The notes beneath the pieces are model-generated. The model did not search any database. It was given only the letters and a program-made list of their open reading frames with translations, and was not told where the DNA came from. From positions 1,116,001 to 1,180,000 of the forward strand of contig ML133394.1 of assembly GCA_003864495.1 (NCBI GenBank): a stretch of 64,000 nt of DNA. The letters run 5' to 3'. The first letter of the stretch is position 1; every line of letters starts with the position of its first letter. The position numbers and the translations under genes are program-made. This document shows, one piece after another, positions 1 through 12,600 of the stretch. This stretch comes from Nemopilema nomurai (lineage: Eukaryota; Cnidaria; Scyphozoa; Rhizostomeae; Rhizostomatidae).

Positions 1-394
1 ATGCTTCACAAAGGCCACAACGAGGAAAAAAACACCAGCAGATGGGGCTCAAACTGTTGACTTTCATTTGCAATAAATTTAGTCAAAAGTTTGAAAAAGA
101 CACAGGAAAGGCATTTAAGTCTGCACACTGCAAATAGTGGTAATGCAAAGTGCCCACAAGGAAACATGGAAAAATTAGTATCAGTGAAGTCAGCTGCATA
201 AATACACTGATGCGTAGCAAAACAAACGATACATAAAATAAAAAAACAAAAAATTTAATGCAAAAATTTTTAGTGGGCTAGAACCGTTTTCTAGTTTTTT
301 GTTGTGGTAATAAAATTTCAAGCTGCAAAGTGTTCACCTGTCTGCAAATAAGCTTCTGAAAAATGGAAAAAAGGTTGATCAACAGTATGCATAC

Positions 395-2595
395 CTAGCC
401 GGGAGCTCATATCCTTTTGTAAGTTTTGCTTGCCCTGTCCTGCAGCCTGGATGAAAACCATAGTTTAGATTCCAATCTAGGTTAAATCTAACTTCAAAGA
501 TGGCAGTATTGTATTATGCAGATACATAGACCTGTGACTTTCATTCTGGGCCACTTGCTCAGCAGTATTCAAGATTTTTCCCTTTTTACAATTAAAGTTT
601 TCTTTTGGGGAGGTGGAGGCAAATGCCCTTAAGAATAATGGTGCAAATCTTGCACAGGCCTCACTATGCACATATTTGAAGGAGAAATTCTCAATAGCAC
701 TACCGTGGTGCATAGAAAAGGGTCCTTAACATGACTTTAACTGAATATAGATAGCAGGACACCATTTTCTCCTTTATCGAAAAAGATTTTAAGAACTTAC
801 TTATCAAATTACTTCTGCATTCCTCTTTCAGTAAAGGGCCAGCCACTTTGTGTATCCTCTCACTGAGTGGATTTTTGTCAGTAAGTGACTCATTAGTTGG
901 GTTGACGATCATGTCGGCTATTAGTTTTGTAGCATCACCTTCCCTGCAATACAATTTTCAATGTCTTATTCCCATCGTTTGGGTGAAATGCTTCTAAAGA
1001 CAAAAATCTGCAACCAGGGCCCCATAGGAACAACTTTCAATTAAGGTAACCCTTAGTGATGTGTCATATGATTTTTAACCTTAGTCTAAAGCTGCAGATA
1101 ACCAAAAAATTGGTTGGTGGCTTTTAGCAAACTTCTTGCAACTCCATGAATAGAAAATCATGCTTGCCAACAAGGCATATTGAAGAGGTGTTGACAATAA
1201 CCATAATACCCTTTCAATGTCCCCTTTAATTTTTAGTCCCTTTTTGATTCGGTCTTGCCGACAAACAAAATTACAGCTTCTCATTTGACATGTAAATGTT
1301 CAATCAATCTAATCATTGATCAGTAGCATCTTCTAGCACGTTTTATCCATTAAACTTTTATTTCATAATTTTTTTTGCACTCTGGGCATTATACTGATAC
1401 TCGTCCTGCTCAGTATCATGTAGATGTAGATAGATGTAGAATATTCTAAAGAGAAAACTTTATCTTCAGGTAAAGATAATTCTTCCTTACATTGATCAAT
1501 CGAATCACTAGAAGATTTCATAAATTGAATGATAAGTTTTTAGCTTAGGGGGTGCTCTCTCCTCGATTAGTCTACCTACTGAGAGAGCTTCTCCTTAAGA
1601 AATTCCTCTCCATATGAAATTCTATGTACTCTTATTGTAAAATTTGTCATTTTTTGTCATCTGTTTTAATTTGTTATTCTAGTTAATTGTATGTACTTTA
1701 GAAAGATTTTTGTATGTAGTGGAATTTTAAAATTAAAATTAAAACTGAAAACTTAAAACTCAGGAAAAGCAGATTGCTGTGAAGCAGTCCACTTTTTCTT
1801 CTTTCAGGTAAACTAGGCAAGCTGAAACATTAATACTAAGAGACTCTCTATTCATCAACTTTAACATTTAATGATGAATATAAATGTATATCAATTTTCA
1901 CTTAAATATTGAACAAAAAGTTCAAGAAGGGAGCTATAATAGTACCATAAAAAGAAAAAATACAGAAGCCATCAAAAAGTGCATTAGACTGGCTCAAAAC
2001 AATCAACCAATGATGATTGCTTCCTTATGGATAACCAACTGCGTGGTTTTAAGATTGAAGATTGTCTCCTTTTTCAAAACAAAATAACCGGACGTTCTCC
2101 ATATTATTTTTTGCGGTCATAGTTGATGCCTGCTGTGGGCAAGTTCAATTATCACAATGTATAAGTAACTCGTGTTTAAATTCAACATTCGATTTAACAA
2201 TTACATGCATGGTTTTAGTAGCATGTGCAATAATCAGTTTTCAAAATGAAACCTGCCTCCATGAGCGTGTTTTTTTGCAATGCAGGCATCAGTCATCGCT
2301 AGATAAGGAAGATGGTGTTAGGCATGCCACTTTATCTAACGTGTTCTGCCTAATTAGGAAATGGCTTCCAAAAATCACAATCTCAGACAGAGAAATACAC
2401 TTAGGCTTACTTTTGCGGGAACTCATCTTACCATAACACAACTTTTTCGTTGATTCCGTAGTTGCAAGGAAACCTTGAACATCTTTCTTCTTCCAGGTCA
2501 GGATAATAGGGAGTTTCGGTTGTCGCCCATCTCTTCAACGACGTCGCCTCGACGATTCCAGTCAAAGTGCTAAGTGGATCAGGAAATGCCTCCAT
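395..2595 (-). CDS. GDAP2: GDAP2-like macro-domain protein, 5' part (3 exons, truncated by window edge)
   Basis: Three exons read on the minus strand: 2432-2595 (start ATG at 2595, 54 codons + 2 nt), 801-943 and 395-446. Borders are GT/AG and phases agree. Exon 1 ends in KVVL plus a split Trp, as in vertebrate GDAP2 (KVVLW). Exon 2 gives EGDATKLIADMIVNPTNESL, then TDKNPLSERIHKVAGP, the N-terminal half of a macro domain. Exon 3 gives CRTGQAKLTKGYELPA, matching the GDAP2 'CRTGEAKLTKG' block. GDAP2 family members have a macro domain followed by a CRAL-TRIO-like domain; the rest of the macro domain and that second domain lie beyond position 1. The protein's biochemical role is not settled; the human gene is linked to neuronal maintenance. 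The residue before CRTG is Ser, from a codon split by the intron, where vertebrates have Gly. Positions 1-394 look like intron. Confidence 0.92.
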
Positions 2596-3139
2596 TTTCT
2601 AATTCAGTTTCAACAAACTGAAATACTGAAGCTTGTGAATGGTACAAGATATCACAGTTGATGTAATCAGATGTTTGAGTCAACCTTAGGCCAACCCTCT
2701 TTATGACCTTGGCATATTGCGCATGTGCACAACCAATAAACTTTATTTGGTGGTTCGATGTGCAACAAAGAAAATTCTGTTTTCTTGAAAAAACCCTATG
2801 CCTAAACTTTTGGGTTCCATCCTTCTTTCATACTTCAAACAAATATTAAAAATAAAGTTTTTCTTATATAGTCTTGTATTGTATTGCTAAGCCTCTAAAG
2901 TAAACCACTGCTCAGGGCTGATGAAACAGGGGAGGGGGGCCGGGGCAAAATATTTTTAAGGCCATAAAGAAAGAAATATAAAGAAGTTTCAAAGTAGAAA
3001 GAAAGGATGTCAAATTTTTCGTAACTTATATTGCTAAATAAGTCCCTGACTATGATTTTATAATTTGAGTATTTAAGGGTTGAAAAATTTGAAAAATGAC
3101 AAATCTAGCGAGCCAAACATTGTTCTGGCCAAACTCTTA

Positions 3140-3420
3140 AAACACTTGACTCAGCTTGACCCCAACCAGAGCATATAAGCTAATATTCCTCAAGGATCAG
3201 TTCTTGGACCACTGCTATTTTCACTCTACATAAATGACCTACCAAATTCACCCCAGTTCTCGTTCTTATTCCTACTTCCAGAAGATGATCCCGAAAACAG
3301 TACTCAAGAATGGTAATCATTGGGCTCATTCTAACAAGCTTACACAGACAACACTCTGACAAGACCAATTCTGTCCTATTTGGTTTCCCTCGAGAAAAAC
3401 TGACAGACTTCGCAACCTAA
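3140..3420 (+). mobile_element. LINE reverse-transcriptase fragment (degenerate)
   Basis: From about 3183 the plus strand reads IPQGSVLGPLLFSLYINDLP, the RT palm/finger block that precedes the YxDD active site in non-LTR retrotransposon polymerases. The frame then breaks and the YxDD block cannot be read in frame. This is an isolated relic, not a functional element. It is probably a CR1/jockey-like LINE, as for the larger copy at the right end of the window, but it is too short to classify. Confidence 0.75.
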
Positions 3421-5340
3421 TGATTGTTAATCAAAGGGCCAAATATGTGTGCTCATGGATGAAAACTTGATTTGTTGATACCACTTAACTGGGCTTTGTA
3501 AAGACTTTGTAAAGACTTGTTCCCCTCTGGTTCTCCTCCTGTTCCCTATCTCTCTATACAGTTCACTTCAACTTGCATTCCTCGGCTATGGTATTCTAGC
3601 GCGGCGATTGGCTAATGAATCCTACGAGAATCAATTACTATAAGTAAGGCATTATTGCACATAAAATAAGGTTGAAATACATCATCTTTTAGTCCTTGGG
3701 ATAAAGATTCTTGTGAAACATCTCATCGATTCTTGGAATATAATGACCGAGCCTAATTGTTAGAAACGTCATTTTACATCTGTGAAAATTATAACTTGTA
3801 AAAAGATTAATATTTTGCAGTTATTATCCGCTATAGAAACTATTGCATGATAACGTCAGTATCTGATTGACATTGTAAAAACTAAGTTCTTACAGTGCTT
3901 CCAAATTCTTAATCCTAAACTAAATATGACAGAAAGAAACTTTGTAATAGATCACTACATGATTCAAGACTACTGATAGATATTTCTTGAGGTGAAGCAG
4001 CTAGAAATCTTCAGAAATCCTCCCTTCCTTTGAAAAGATTGGTTTTCGCCTTGCCACGTCGCCCACCGATAATAAACATACTGTAAAATACATTACTGCA
4101 AATCTGCAACCGGCTTGCAAACATTTTGACAGAGTGTTCCATCTAATGAATGTTTGCGCAGGTTTATTCTTAATTCAGTAATGTTTGCATTGCGGTATAA
4201 ACAGTGCGTTGATGTTGCCCCAAACATAACCGTTTAAATGTTGCTCAAGCTTATATAACAACTAACCACAATATGTTAAACAGGAAGATAACTTCGAGGC
4301 CTTGGTGTATAATGTCAATATTGAGTTCTTAAACAAATTAGAAAATTGCTTACTAAAATGTTTGCGCTTCATGTTGTTTTGAAGCTTTGGATTCGTACGA
4401 CACAAGGATGCCTGAATATCGTAGAAACAAATTCTATCAATCAGAACAAATCTTAAATGATCATAACTAAATATCCTGAGGATAGATGTCGATTTTCTTC
4501 CATCTCGAGGAAATTTTTGTTCAACTTTACGAATGTATCCGTTGTGAGATGAATTAGACAGAAACAAATTAAAAAGGGGAATTCTAAGAAGAGCATACAG
4601 AAATTGAAACATTCCTACCTGAGAAGATACCTAAACCATTTTCATGGCAAATCAAATATAAGCAAAACCTCTCTCACAAGGCAATTTGTTTCCTTGCGAT
4701 GAAGCTTACGCGGTATTTTAGAACCTCATAATAATTTAACTTGCCATGCATAAATGGAATTTGTTCGACAATGCAATCTCCCCGCAAATGCAAGGGATTA
4801 CTTCTGATAAAGCAAAGAGAGGGTTGAAAGAAACTTTTCCTTGGTTTTGGATTCCTCCGAGAAAACAACCGTGCCAGTTGAAAATTCCCTGAATCTACAT
4901 GATCAATTTTTTAACTAAAGTAAGAGATGAAAAGTGCCATCCTTAACCAGCATACATTGCAGTTATTCAAAAAGCAATCAGCACAGCAAAGAGTTTCCTC
5001 AACAGTACCACTAGCTTGTTTTGAAATTGTATCGTTTCATTAATTACTTCGGCGGACACTGCGATCAACTAAAATTCTTTCAACAATAGAGAGCAAGCTG
5101 GAAGCTTTCTTCTGAAATGAACAGTTGCCTTGCTTACAGAAGTAATCAGCTTCCATCTGAGGCGTTGCAGCCTAAGGTCTGGACTGGAGAGATGCTATGC
5201 CATTGCAATGTAATTGCATGGACTTACTTTAATTAATATTGGGTAAGATGAAATTCTGTGCACGTCAATTGCAGTCTCCGCTCAAATTCTATTTGGCAAC
5301 CTCCTTGACGTTTAGACACTTCACCACTGGGTAGTTTAGT

Positions 5341-5462
5341 TACCTTAGTTAGAGTGAGTGATTGAGTGATTGAGTAATTGAGTGGCTGATTGATTAAGTG
5401 CGTGATTGAGTAAGTAAGTAAGTGAGTGAGTGCGTGAGCGAGTGCGTGATTTAGTAAGTGAG
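5341..5462. repeat. GAGT/AAGT microsatellite, left part
   Basis: Imperfect tetranucleotide array (gagt, aagt, gatt variants), directly continued at 6151 after a transposon insertion. Apparent long peptides here are low-complexity translations of the repeat. Confidence 0.9.
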
Positions 5463-6150
5463 CATAGGCGCCGACTACGTGGGGGCTCGGGGGCTCGAGT
5501 CGCCCCTAAATTTCGTTTGAAATCCACCACTGGGCTGAAAATTTAGCGCAGAACAGCTGAAGGAAGGTATATGTATATTCAAAGTCTCAAAAATGTGAAA
5601 TTTATCTATTGTTTAAGAATAATTTGAATCAAATAAATCCCTTGTAAAAAACTTAGTCTAAACTTTCTGTCTCCTACGACATCTGTTGATATTTTAAGTT
5701 GTCTATTGCAGAAATCGAACGGTGTCTTAATAGTCAAACTGATCAAAGGCAGTAAACCATAACCAATAATTTATAAAATATGACATCCCTACTTTGAATG
5801 AAAACTCGAATTTAATAGCTCTCACTGAGCATTTGATCGTACCTGCTTTTCAAGATCGACAAATTTGTTGTGAGACGGACAATAACAAAATGGACAGATG
5901 GACAATAACAAAACATGTTTATTCTATCGAAGATGTAGACGTAGATAATGTAGACCATGATGTTATATCTGCTTTATTCAAATGTTTTGTTTTGTTATTA
6001 TACATATTACATATGTTGTATTACGTTTTTAAAGCGACAGGGAATCTCTCTACCTTTTAAATTTTTTTAATTTTTTTTTTATTTAAATTTTGAGCCACCC
6101 CTCCCCCCCCCCCCCCCCCCCACTGGGAAAAGTAAAAGTCGGCGCCTATG
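5463..6150. mobile_element. Non-autonomous hAT-like DNA transposon, 688 bp, perfect TIR and 8-bp TSD
   Basis: The element starts CATAGGCGCCGACT and ends with its exact reverse complement AGTCGGCGCCTATG, a perfect 14-bp terminal inverted repeat. It is flanked by the identical 8-mer TAAGTGAG at 5455-5462 and 6151-6158. An 8-bp target duplication is typical of the hAT superfamily. Because the host is a GAGT/AAGT repeat, a chance 8-bp match is possible, but the match sits exactly at both ends. A run of about 20 C lies close to the right end. The internal plus ORF 5794-6060 (88 aa) matches no transposase; the element is too small to be autonomous. Confidence 0.85.
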
Positions 6151-6320
6151 TAAGTGAGTGAGTAAGTAAGTGAGTGGGTATGAGTGAGTGGCTGACTGAG
6201 TGATTGATTGACTGATTGATTAAGTGCGTGATTTAGTAAGTATATAAGTGAGTGAGTGAGTGAGTGAGTAAGTGGCTGACTGAGACTGATTGATTGATTG
6301 ATTGATTAAGTGCGTGATTT

Positions 6321-6351
<31 letters not shown>

Positions 6352-6412
6352 GAGTGAGTGAGTGAGTGAGTGACTGAGTGCGTGATTAAGTGCGTGATTG
6401 AGTGATTCAAAA
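6151..6412. repeat. GAGT/AAGT microsatellite, right part
   Basis: Continuation of the array broken by the hAT-like insertion; units gagt, aagt and gatt with a run of eight near-perfect aagt/gagt units around 6320-6370. Confidence 0.9.
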
Positions 6413-6602
6413 TTTCACATACGTCACGCGACCAGAAAACTGAAATCGGAATTGGAGCATTGAACAACGAAAACAATGTCCTTACCAATTGACTTTAGAG
6501 AGACATTTCTGAGATATAAACAAGGCAGATGTAATGTAGGTAAATCTATTGAATATTCAAACTAGTGAGCTTTGCCCAGGGCGACGATAGTCTGCTACAG
6601 CG

Positions 6603-9600
6603 CTAACTGATTGTTGCATTCTTCAAGGAGGCCGTGATGGGTCCATCCTTTGTCTTCATTGGGCTGCCTTTGTATTCAGCAACATTTTCATCAGATACCA
6701 TCAGATCCGTCTGTGAAGATAGAAGCAGATGTTGGCTTTGTATCGTATACAAAAACACTGAAGAGCCAGTGAAGGAAACAAGAAGCTCAAGATCTAAGGT
6801 AACAGCACTCTTTTTAACAGAAAAAGCACTTGTATTTCTTCAGAAAAAATATTGCTTAAAAAAGGAGGTGATTAAGAGTTTGTCAAGCCAAAACACTGTT
6901 AAATTTTTCGAAGAAAGCCTGAGATGAAATGCAAAATCTGAAACGGTTAAAATCGCGAAGATTATGGGACTTCATTGCTCGTATGGCAAAGAAGTTGGAA
7001 CTTCATTGCTTATACGTCGAAGATAGTACTCATATAGCGAAGATGTTGGTACTTTATTGCTCACATGACGAAGATGCTGGGACAGCAAAACTTTCAATAG
7101 CAACGGTAACAGAACGAAAACAGAATAATCACCATACCTTGATTGTCTCGAAGATCTTTTTCTTTGGGTTTAGAAATTCATCAGGATCTGTATAATGGCA
7201 AAAACAACACGAGTCGGTTTCAACAAATTTCAAGATTCAGCTAAGCCAAACAAGCATCACAGATCAAGCAACCATGGATGGTTCGAACTAGCCCCCCCCC
7301 CTTCCCTTATCGATGCAATTTGATTCGATTACCTTTCAGCACCTATTTCTGCGTACCCCAAGGAGTTTCAAGACGGGGGTGTTCCTATTCACGAGCATCT
7401 TAAAATTTCACGTTGAGATCACACCAGATACAAGGGATACTAATGGGTAAAACGCAATTGCACAAAAACTCAGCTATTGACTAAGACCCGATTGAAAAAG
7501 TTCGAGCTGCATTGATATATCTATAACACGTGATGCAGGTGATAGCGAAAATTAGATGTCCTAGAGTTATGCAATATCACGGTATATATGAATTTATTTT
7601 TACGTTGCCCATCATCCTTTGCGAGACGACCAGCTCTTGGCAACGAGCTGATACGAATGTAGTCAATGTGACAAGACCAAAATTGACACATTTAAATAAT
7701 GTCACAAGGTGATTAGATAATAATTTATACAGACAATTGTATGTGAAGGTTAATCCCTTACGTCAAACAAACATTTTTTGTGAATTGGTTTTTCTGTAGC
7801 CGTAAACCTCTGTTTATTGCCTTTACTTTGGTTTTATTCTGTTTAGGCCATAATTAATTTTGGATCACCGAAAATGCATTGTGGGTTACTGAGGTGCCAA
7901 GTTTGCGCGGGCTTTTTCGTATCACGTAACAAAAGAGGCTGAGCATATAACATACCTCCACAAGTTTCTCGTTCAAATCCTTCAAACTCAACGCGATCGC
8001 CTGGTTTCGAAGATTCTGGTGGTGATAAAGGCTTGACAATTCTCCTTCCATCCATCCTAACAGTAAATAGAAGATACAAAACTCAATGAAAATTTACTTC
8101 AAATAATGGAATCGCGGGGCTGGTGATCCTATGGTACGGAGGAGCTTTAAGTATCTAATAGGTTTTCAAATGATTATTCATCACAAAGTTTCGACCATAT
8201 TCAAACAACCTTGCTAGAAGCTATTGTAATTGTTATGTCAATATAGATCACTTATAAGAGTAATAAAGTTGACATTGAGCGCTTCGTTACAATAGCGAAA
8301 CAATATTCTTCAAAAATGACTTACTCAGTTTTGGAAGCTGCAAGAAGCATGGCCTCGGATTTAACACCTTGAAAAGACGTGGAAAATTATAAGCCTAACA
8401 CATACGAGATCAAAAATAAAAATCTTCAAATGCTTGGCAATTAATCTCTTTGTACTGGGAAAGAGTAAGGACAACCAATGAATAATTCGACTGAGAGAAA
8501 AGGTGTATTAGGCCATAAAACGGTATAACAATTTAACTGTGTCGAGAAGCTGATCTAGTTGAGCCGCGCATGTGGAAAGGCAGCTTAGACATAGAATGGC
8601 GACATGTAACTTATAGCCCGCATTCGCCCATTCATAGAGAAATAACAGACTAACTCTACACTGGTATTTTCTTCACGGGCGCTGGAGTCACGTGTCGAAC
8701 AGATAATTTGTGACGGGATATTGACCGTGGAAATGGTAATGATAAATAAACCCGTGGCCTTTTCATCGTAAAATTGTTAACTAATTCCGTGGTTTAGAAA
8801 ATCGAAATACTTAAATAAAACTTAGCTATTAAAATTGCTCAAAAAAGTTCTCAGCTGCGACAAATGGTCCAGCTAATTAGATCACGTAGCCGTAACGTAA
8901 CCTCAATGCTAATGCATGAAATAAATATCTGATTTGTACATATCAATGCCATTAGTTTGGCCTAAAAAATTCAATTGCTTTAAAAATCTGCTGTGGTTTC
9001 ACGGAATTTAAAGCCCATTTACACCAATTACCATCCATTAGAGAGCTTTATAATACCACGGCTGCCATAAATTTTCGTCATTCATGTTTTATCTTATCTC
9101 GATTAAGTAAAAGGAAAATCTGAAATGAACTACACAATTAAAATAATTGCAACAAAAAGTGGTGATGATAATGAAAATAAAAATAATAATGGCATGGCAG
9201 AATGAGCAGAAGGTGTGGCTCTTCGACAAGTGAAAAGACGAAAAAGAAAAACTAAATGAAAAAGCCTACTTTACAATGCCAATTATAAAATATATTATGA
9301 GAACAGAAATAAAAAAGGAAATAAATAAAGCTGTCTATTTCTATCAATTCTTTGCTCCACCTGTTAAAAGTTCCTTGACATTTTACGACAGAGTTTGCTT
9401 TAACTGGTCTCTGTTTTAATAACATTGGACAATTTATTAAAGCAGTTTGCGGAAGTGTATTGAATTGATTAGGAATCACTGGGGGTTTATGCGGAGCTAA
9501 ATATTACTTGGTTAAGAATTACCATATGTTTAAATGTCACCCCTTGTCATTTCAGGCTAGCCGCAAAGGTCAATTAGGATACTGAAATCGGTGCCAGCCA

Positions 9601-12600
9601 TCAAAAAGTGATGGGGACCAGGCGGCTGCACGGAGGGGGGGGGGCAAGCCCCGAAATTTTGCAGTATTGCCTTGTGTTTTTAGTCTTTCAAAGCCATTTT
9701 TTTTGCAACAAAGCCGGTTACCTTCATATCCGTTGTGTTTCACTTTTCTTTATGTTGCAATTCCATTCTTCAAAAAACCAAACATAATAACTTTCTTCCC
9801 AAAGAAAAGGAAAGCTTAAAGAGTTGGATTTTGTTACTCGACTAAAATATTTGATTCCTTCTAGCTTCAGTTTAATTTAAACAGGTGTTTAAATTCTGTC
9901 AAATAACTAGGCCCTTCAAAACTTGAACTTACCTCTCATATTAACAGGCTTCATATTGCATATTAGAACAACGAGTTTGTCCTTCAGTTCATCCTCTGTG
10001 ACGTATTCAACAAGACCACTGACAACAGTTCTAGGGCCTAGCAATATAAGCATCAAGGATAATCGTTTATAACGAAACAAAATGAAAAAACCTTATTCAA
10101 AATTGCATTTCATTATAAATCAAGACCTAATTCATTTCTACCACAACATTCAACGGTAAATTTTGGTTTCCTTCCTCCACTGAAATATCATCAAAATGTT
10201 CAACTTTCGGATGTGCTCAGTAAAACGGCAACAAAAAACTTCTATATACTAAAAATTATCTATTTATTAATAGACGACAGTTTTGGACTTCCCCCAGGTA
10301 ATTTTATTAATGATTTTTATTAATGATTTTAATTAATGAATTTATCAAAAATTTAAAAAATCTCACGTTCTTCGCCAACGTCAATTTCTTCGATGTATAA
10401 AGAGTCAGCGTCTGGATGCTGAAATTCCAACATAATAAATTAGTTATTTCAATGTCTAACAGATCAAGGATTCAAGAATCATCACAGGCAATGCATCACT
10501 TATAGCTAATAAATTGCAAAAAATTACCAATAATAGGTATTTAATATTCACAGACATCAAGCTAATGATCAAACTAAAACTGCTGTTCAAGGATGAAAAT
10601 TTTATTCTCTCTTTGTCATAGCATCAGAAGATATGTTTTAAAAATAGCGCTTGCCTGTTTTATAAACAACTTTTTGGAGAGCAGGTGTTGCAGGAGAAGA
10701 TACCAATTTAAATTCAAATAAAGTTTCGGGTCTCAAATCATGAAATTTGGAGTACTTTGGATTAGCAAATGAAAGATCAACACAAATATTGCAAGATTGA
10801 GTTGGTTTCAAGTCTTTTTTCTTCCTTGTCTGTTTTCAAGGCGAATTTTTAAAGCAAACATTTTCGACAGTGATTGTTCAGGAGCATGCGATGTAATCAG
10901 AACGCTGAAAAGCTATCAAAACTAACGAAGATTGTGTAATCAGCTGGATACAGATATGATAGACATTAGAAGGCCGTGTTTATATCCAATTTTGTTACTA
11001 CCGCTTTAGTTAAATCACCAACTGTCTCACACAGGATTTGATAAAAGATCGTTGAGTCGTAGAGTAGAAATGTCTTCAATTCAGCAAATTCAAAAGTGTT
11101 AATAAGCTCACATCTGATATATAATATGTTAAGATGAACTGTCGAAAATATCACTTCTTTAGCCACGACAGCCCTATACTTCACGCAGGCTCCATAACGT
11201 GTTACTTTCACAAACTGTACTATGCTTGCAGATTTACCACAAAAATGAATGAATTCCATTTTTCTGAGGTACAAAAAATATTTCGATTTCTCATCTAAAA
11301 GCTTCAAGCTTCATTTTCCCTTTTTCAAAAATTTGAGGTTAATTTTTCCACTCTTCCACTCCTCTAGAAAATTCAAAATCATTTCTCTCCCTTTTTGTTT
11401 AGAAGTTTAGGCTATTGATAAAAAGAAACGGGTTTCGTTTTCTTCGTCCTTAAGAAAAAGAGAAAGCATGAAAAGATATTTCTTGTCAAAAATAACAGCG
11501 GGAACATAGCTTGTAAAAAATTAAAGCACTTTCTATGCAAACGTCAGAAAATGACCGAATATAGAAAAATGACGGTAAAAGTTGCTAGATGTAGATCAAG
11601 GTGCGAAGGGGAATACAACTAGGAGCGCATCATTCGCTAGCATTCGTACCAATTGAAGTCTAGTCAGAGAAGTCCAAAGAGGAAATGAACTCTATCCGTT
11701 CAAATACAAATCAGGACCTCATTTTGATATGCAAACAGACATTAAAACTTCTCAATAGAAACACGGCCTTGCAAGTCGAATGATTTGAAAATAATGATCG
11801 AGGGTGAAATCTGGATTTTCTAGAAAGACTTGTAAATAATATTGCTAATTTAAATTTGTCAAAAATTATTCAGTCTTGAAATTTTTAGAAATTTTAGCTT
11901 GGTAACTTACATTTCGAAACCATTTAAACTAGAATTTTTCCATTAAGTTTTAAACCTCTCTTCAAAAAACGTCAACATTATTAAGTGATATTCACAGAGT
12001 TCATGTCCAAGAGAGAAAATCTTGACGATTTAAAACCTTCGTGGTAGCTTTAAATTCATGTACCCATTCATGTTTACATATCAATGCATACTTGCCTTTT
12101 TCACAGAAACAATTCTGCCGATCTTGAGGTCAAGTCTTGAAGGATTGACCTCACGAGTTTCACCTTTGCCCTCTGAGGGAAAAGTCAAAGTCCATTCTCA
12201 GAATTCATCTAAATATTCATAACTATACAAAATGAGACTTGGTGAATCGAGCTTACAACAATATATAGTTGCATCTAGAGAATCTAAAAAACCATCCACC
12301 TAGTCATGCATGCTTCAGGGACGACTTCCCTCTAGAGTATAAGTTCTCCATTTTTTAAGTTATCATTAACAAATGAAGTACGAATACTAAAAAATCAAAT
12401 TGATCTATTTGTAAGAAAATGGCAGTATAGTTGATTTTTCTTCAAAGCAATATGATTCATTCGTTAATTTAAAGATTTTCGTAATTCCTGTAGAAACAAG
12501 CTGAACACTTTACTGTATCTCGTCATTATCTGATACAACAATTACATTTTAATTCTTCAACTTTTTATCGCAGTGGTAGGAAATAAACAGGCACCAACTT

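Larger units (their letters stand above)
2596..6602. other. Intergenic spacer between GDAP2-like and TyrRS genes
   Basis: No coding exon with family similarity was found on either strand. The spacer holds a degenerate reverse-transcriptase fragment near 3140-3420, a long GAGT/AAGT-type simple repeat and a hAT-like element inserted in that repeat. The minus ORFs at 4262-4612 and 4674-4868 resemble no protein I know and lack splice or context support. The GDAP2 promoter should lie just above 2595. The 3' end of the TyrRS transcript should lie below 6603, but I saw no AATAAA close to its stop. Confidence 0.6.

Noticed and set aside
4262..4612. 116-aa minus ORF in the GDAP2-TyrRS spacer
   Set aside because: No recognisable domain, no fitting splice sites, not in line with either flanking gene.
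6306..6488. Minus ORF rich in Thr/Leu/His/Ser
   Set aside because: Direct translation of the GAGT/AAGT microsatellite.
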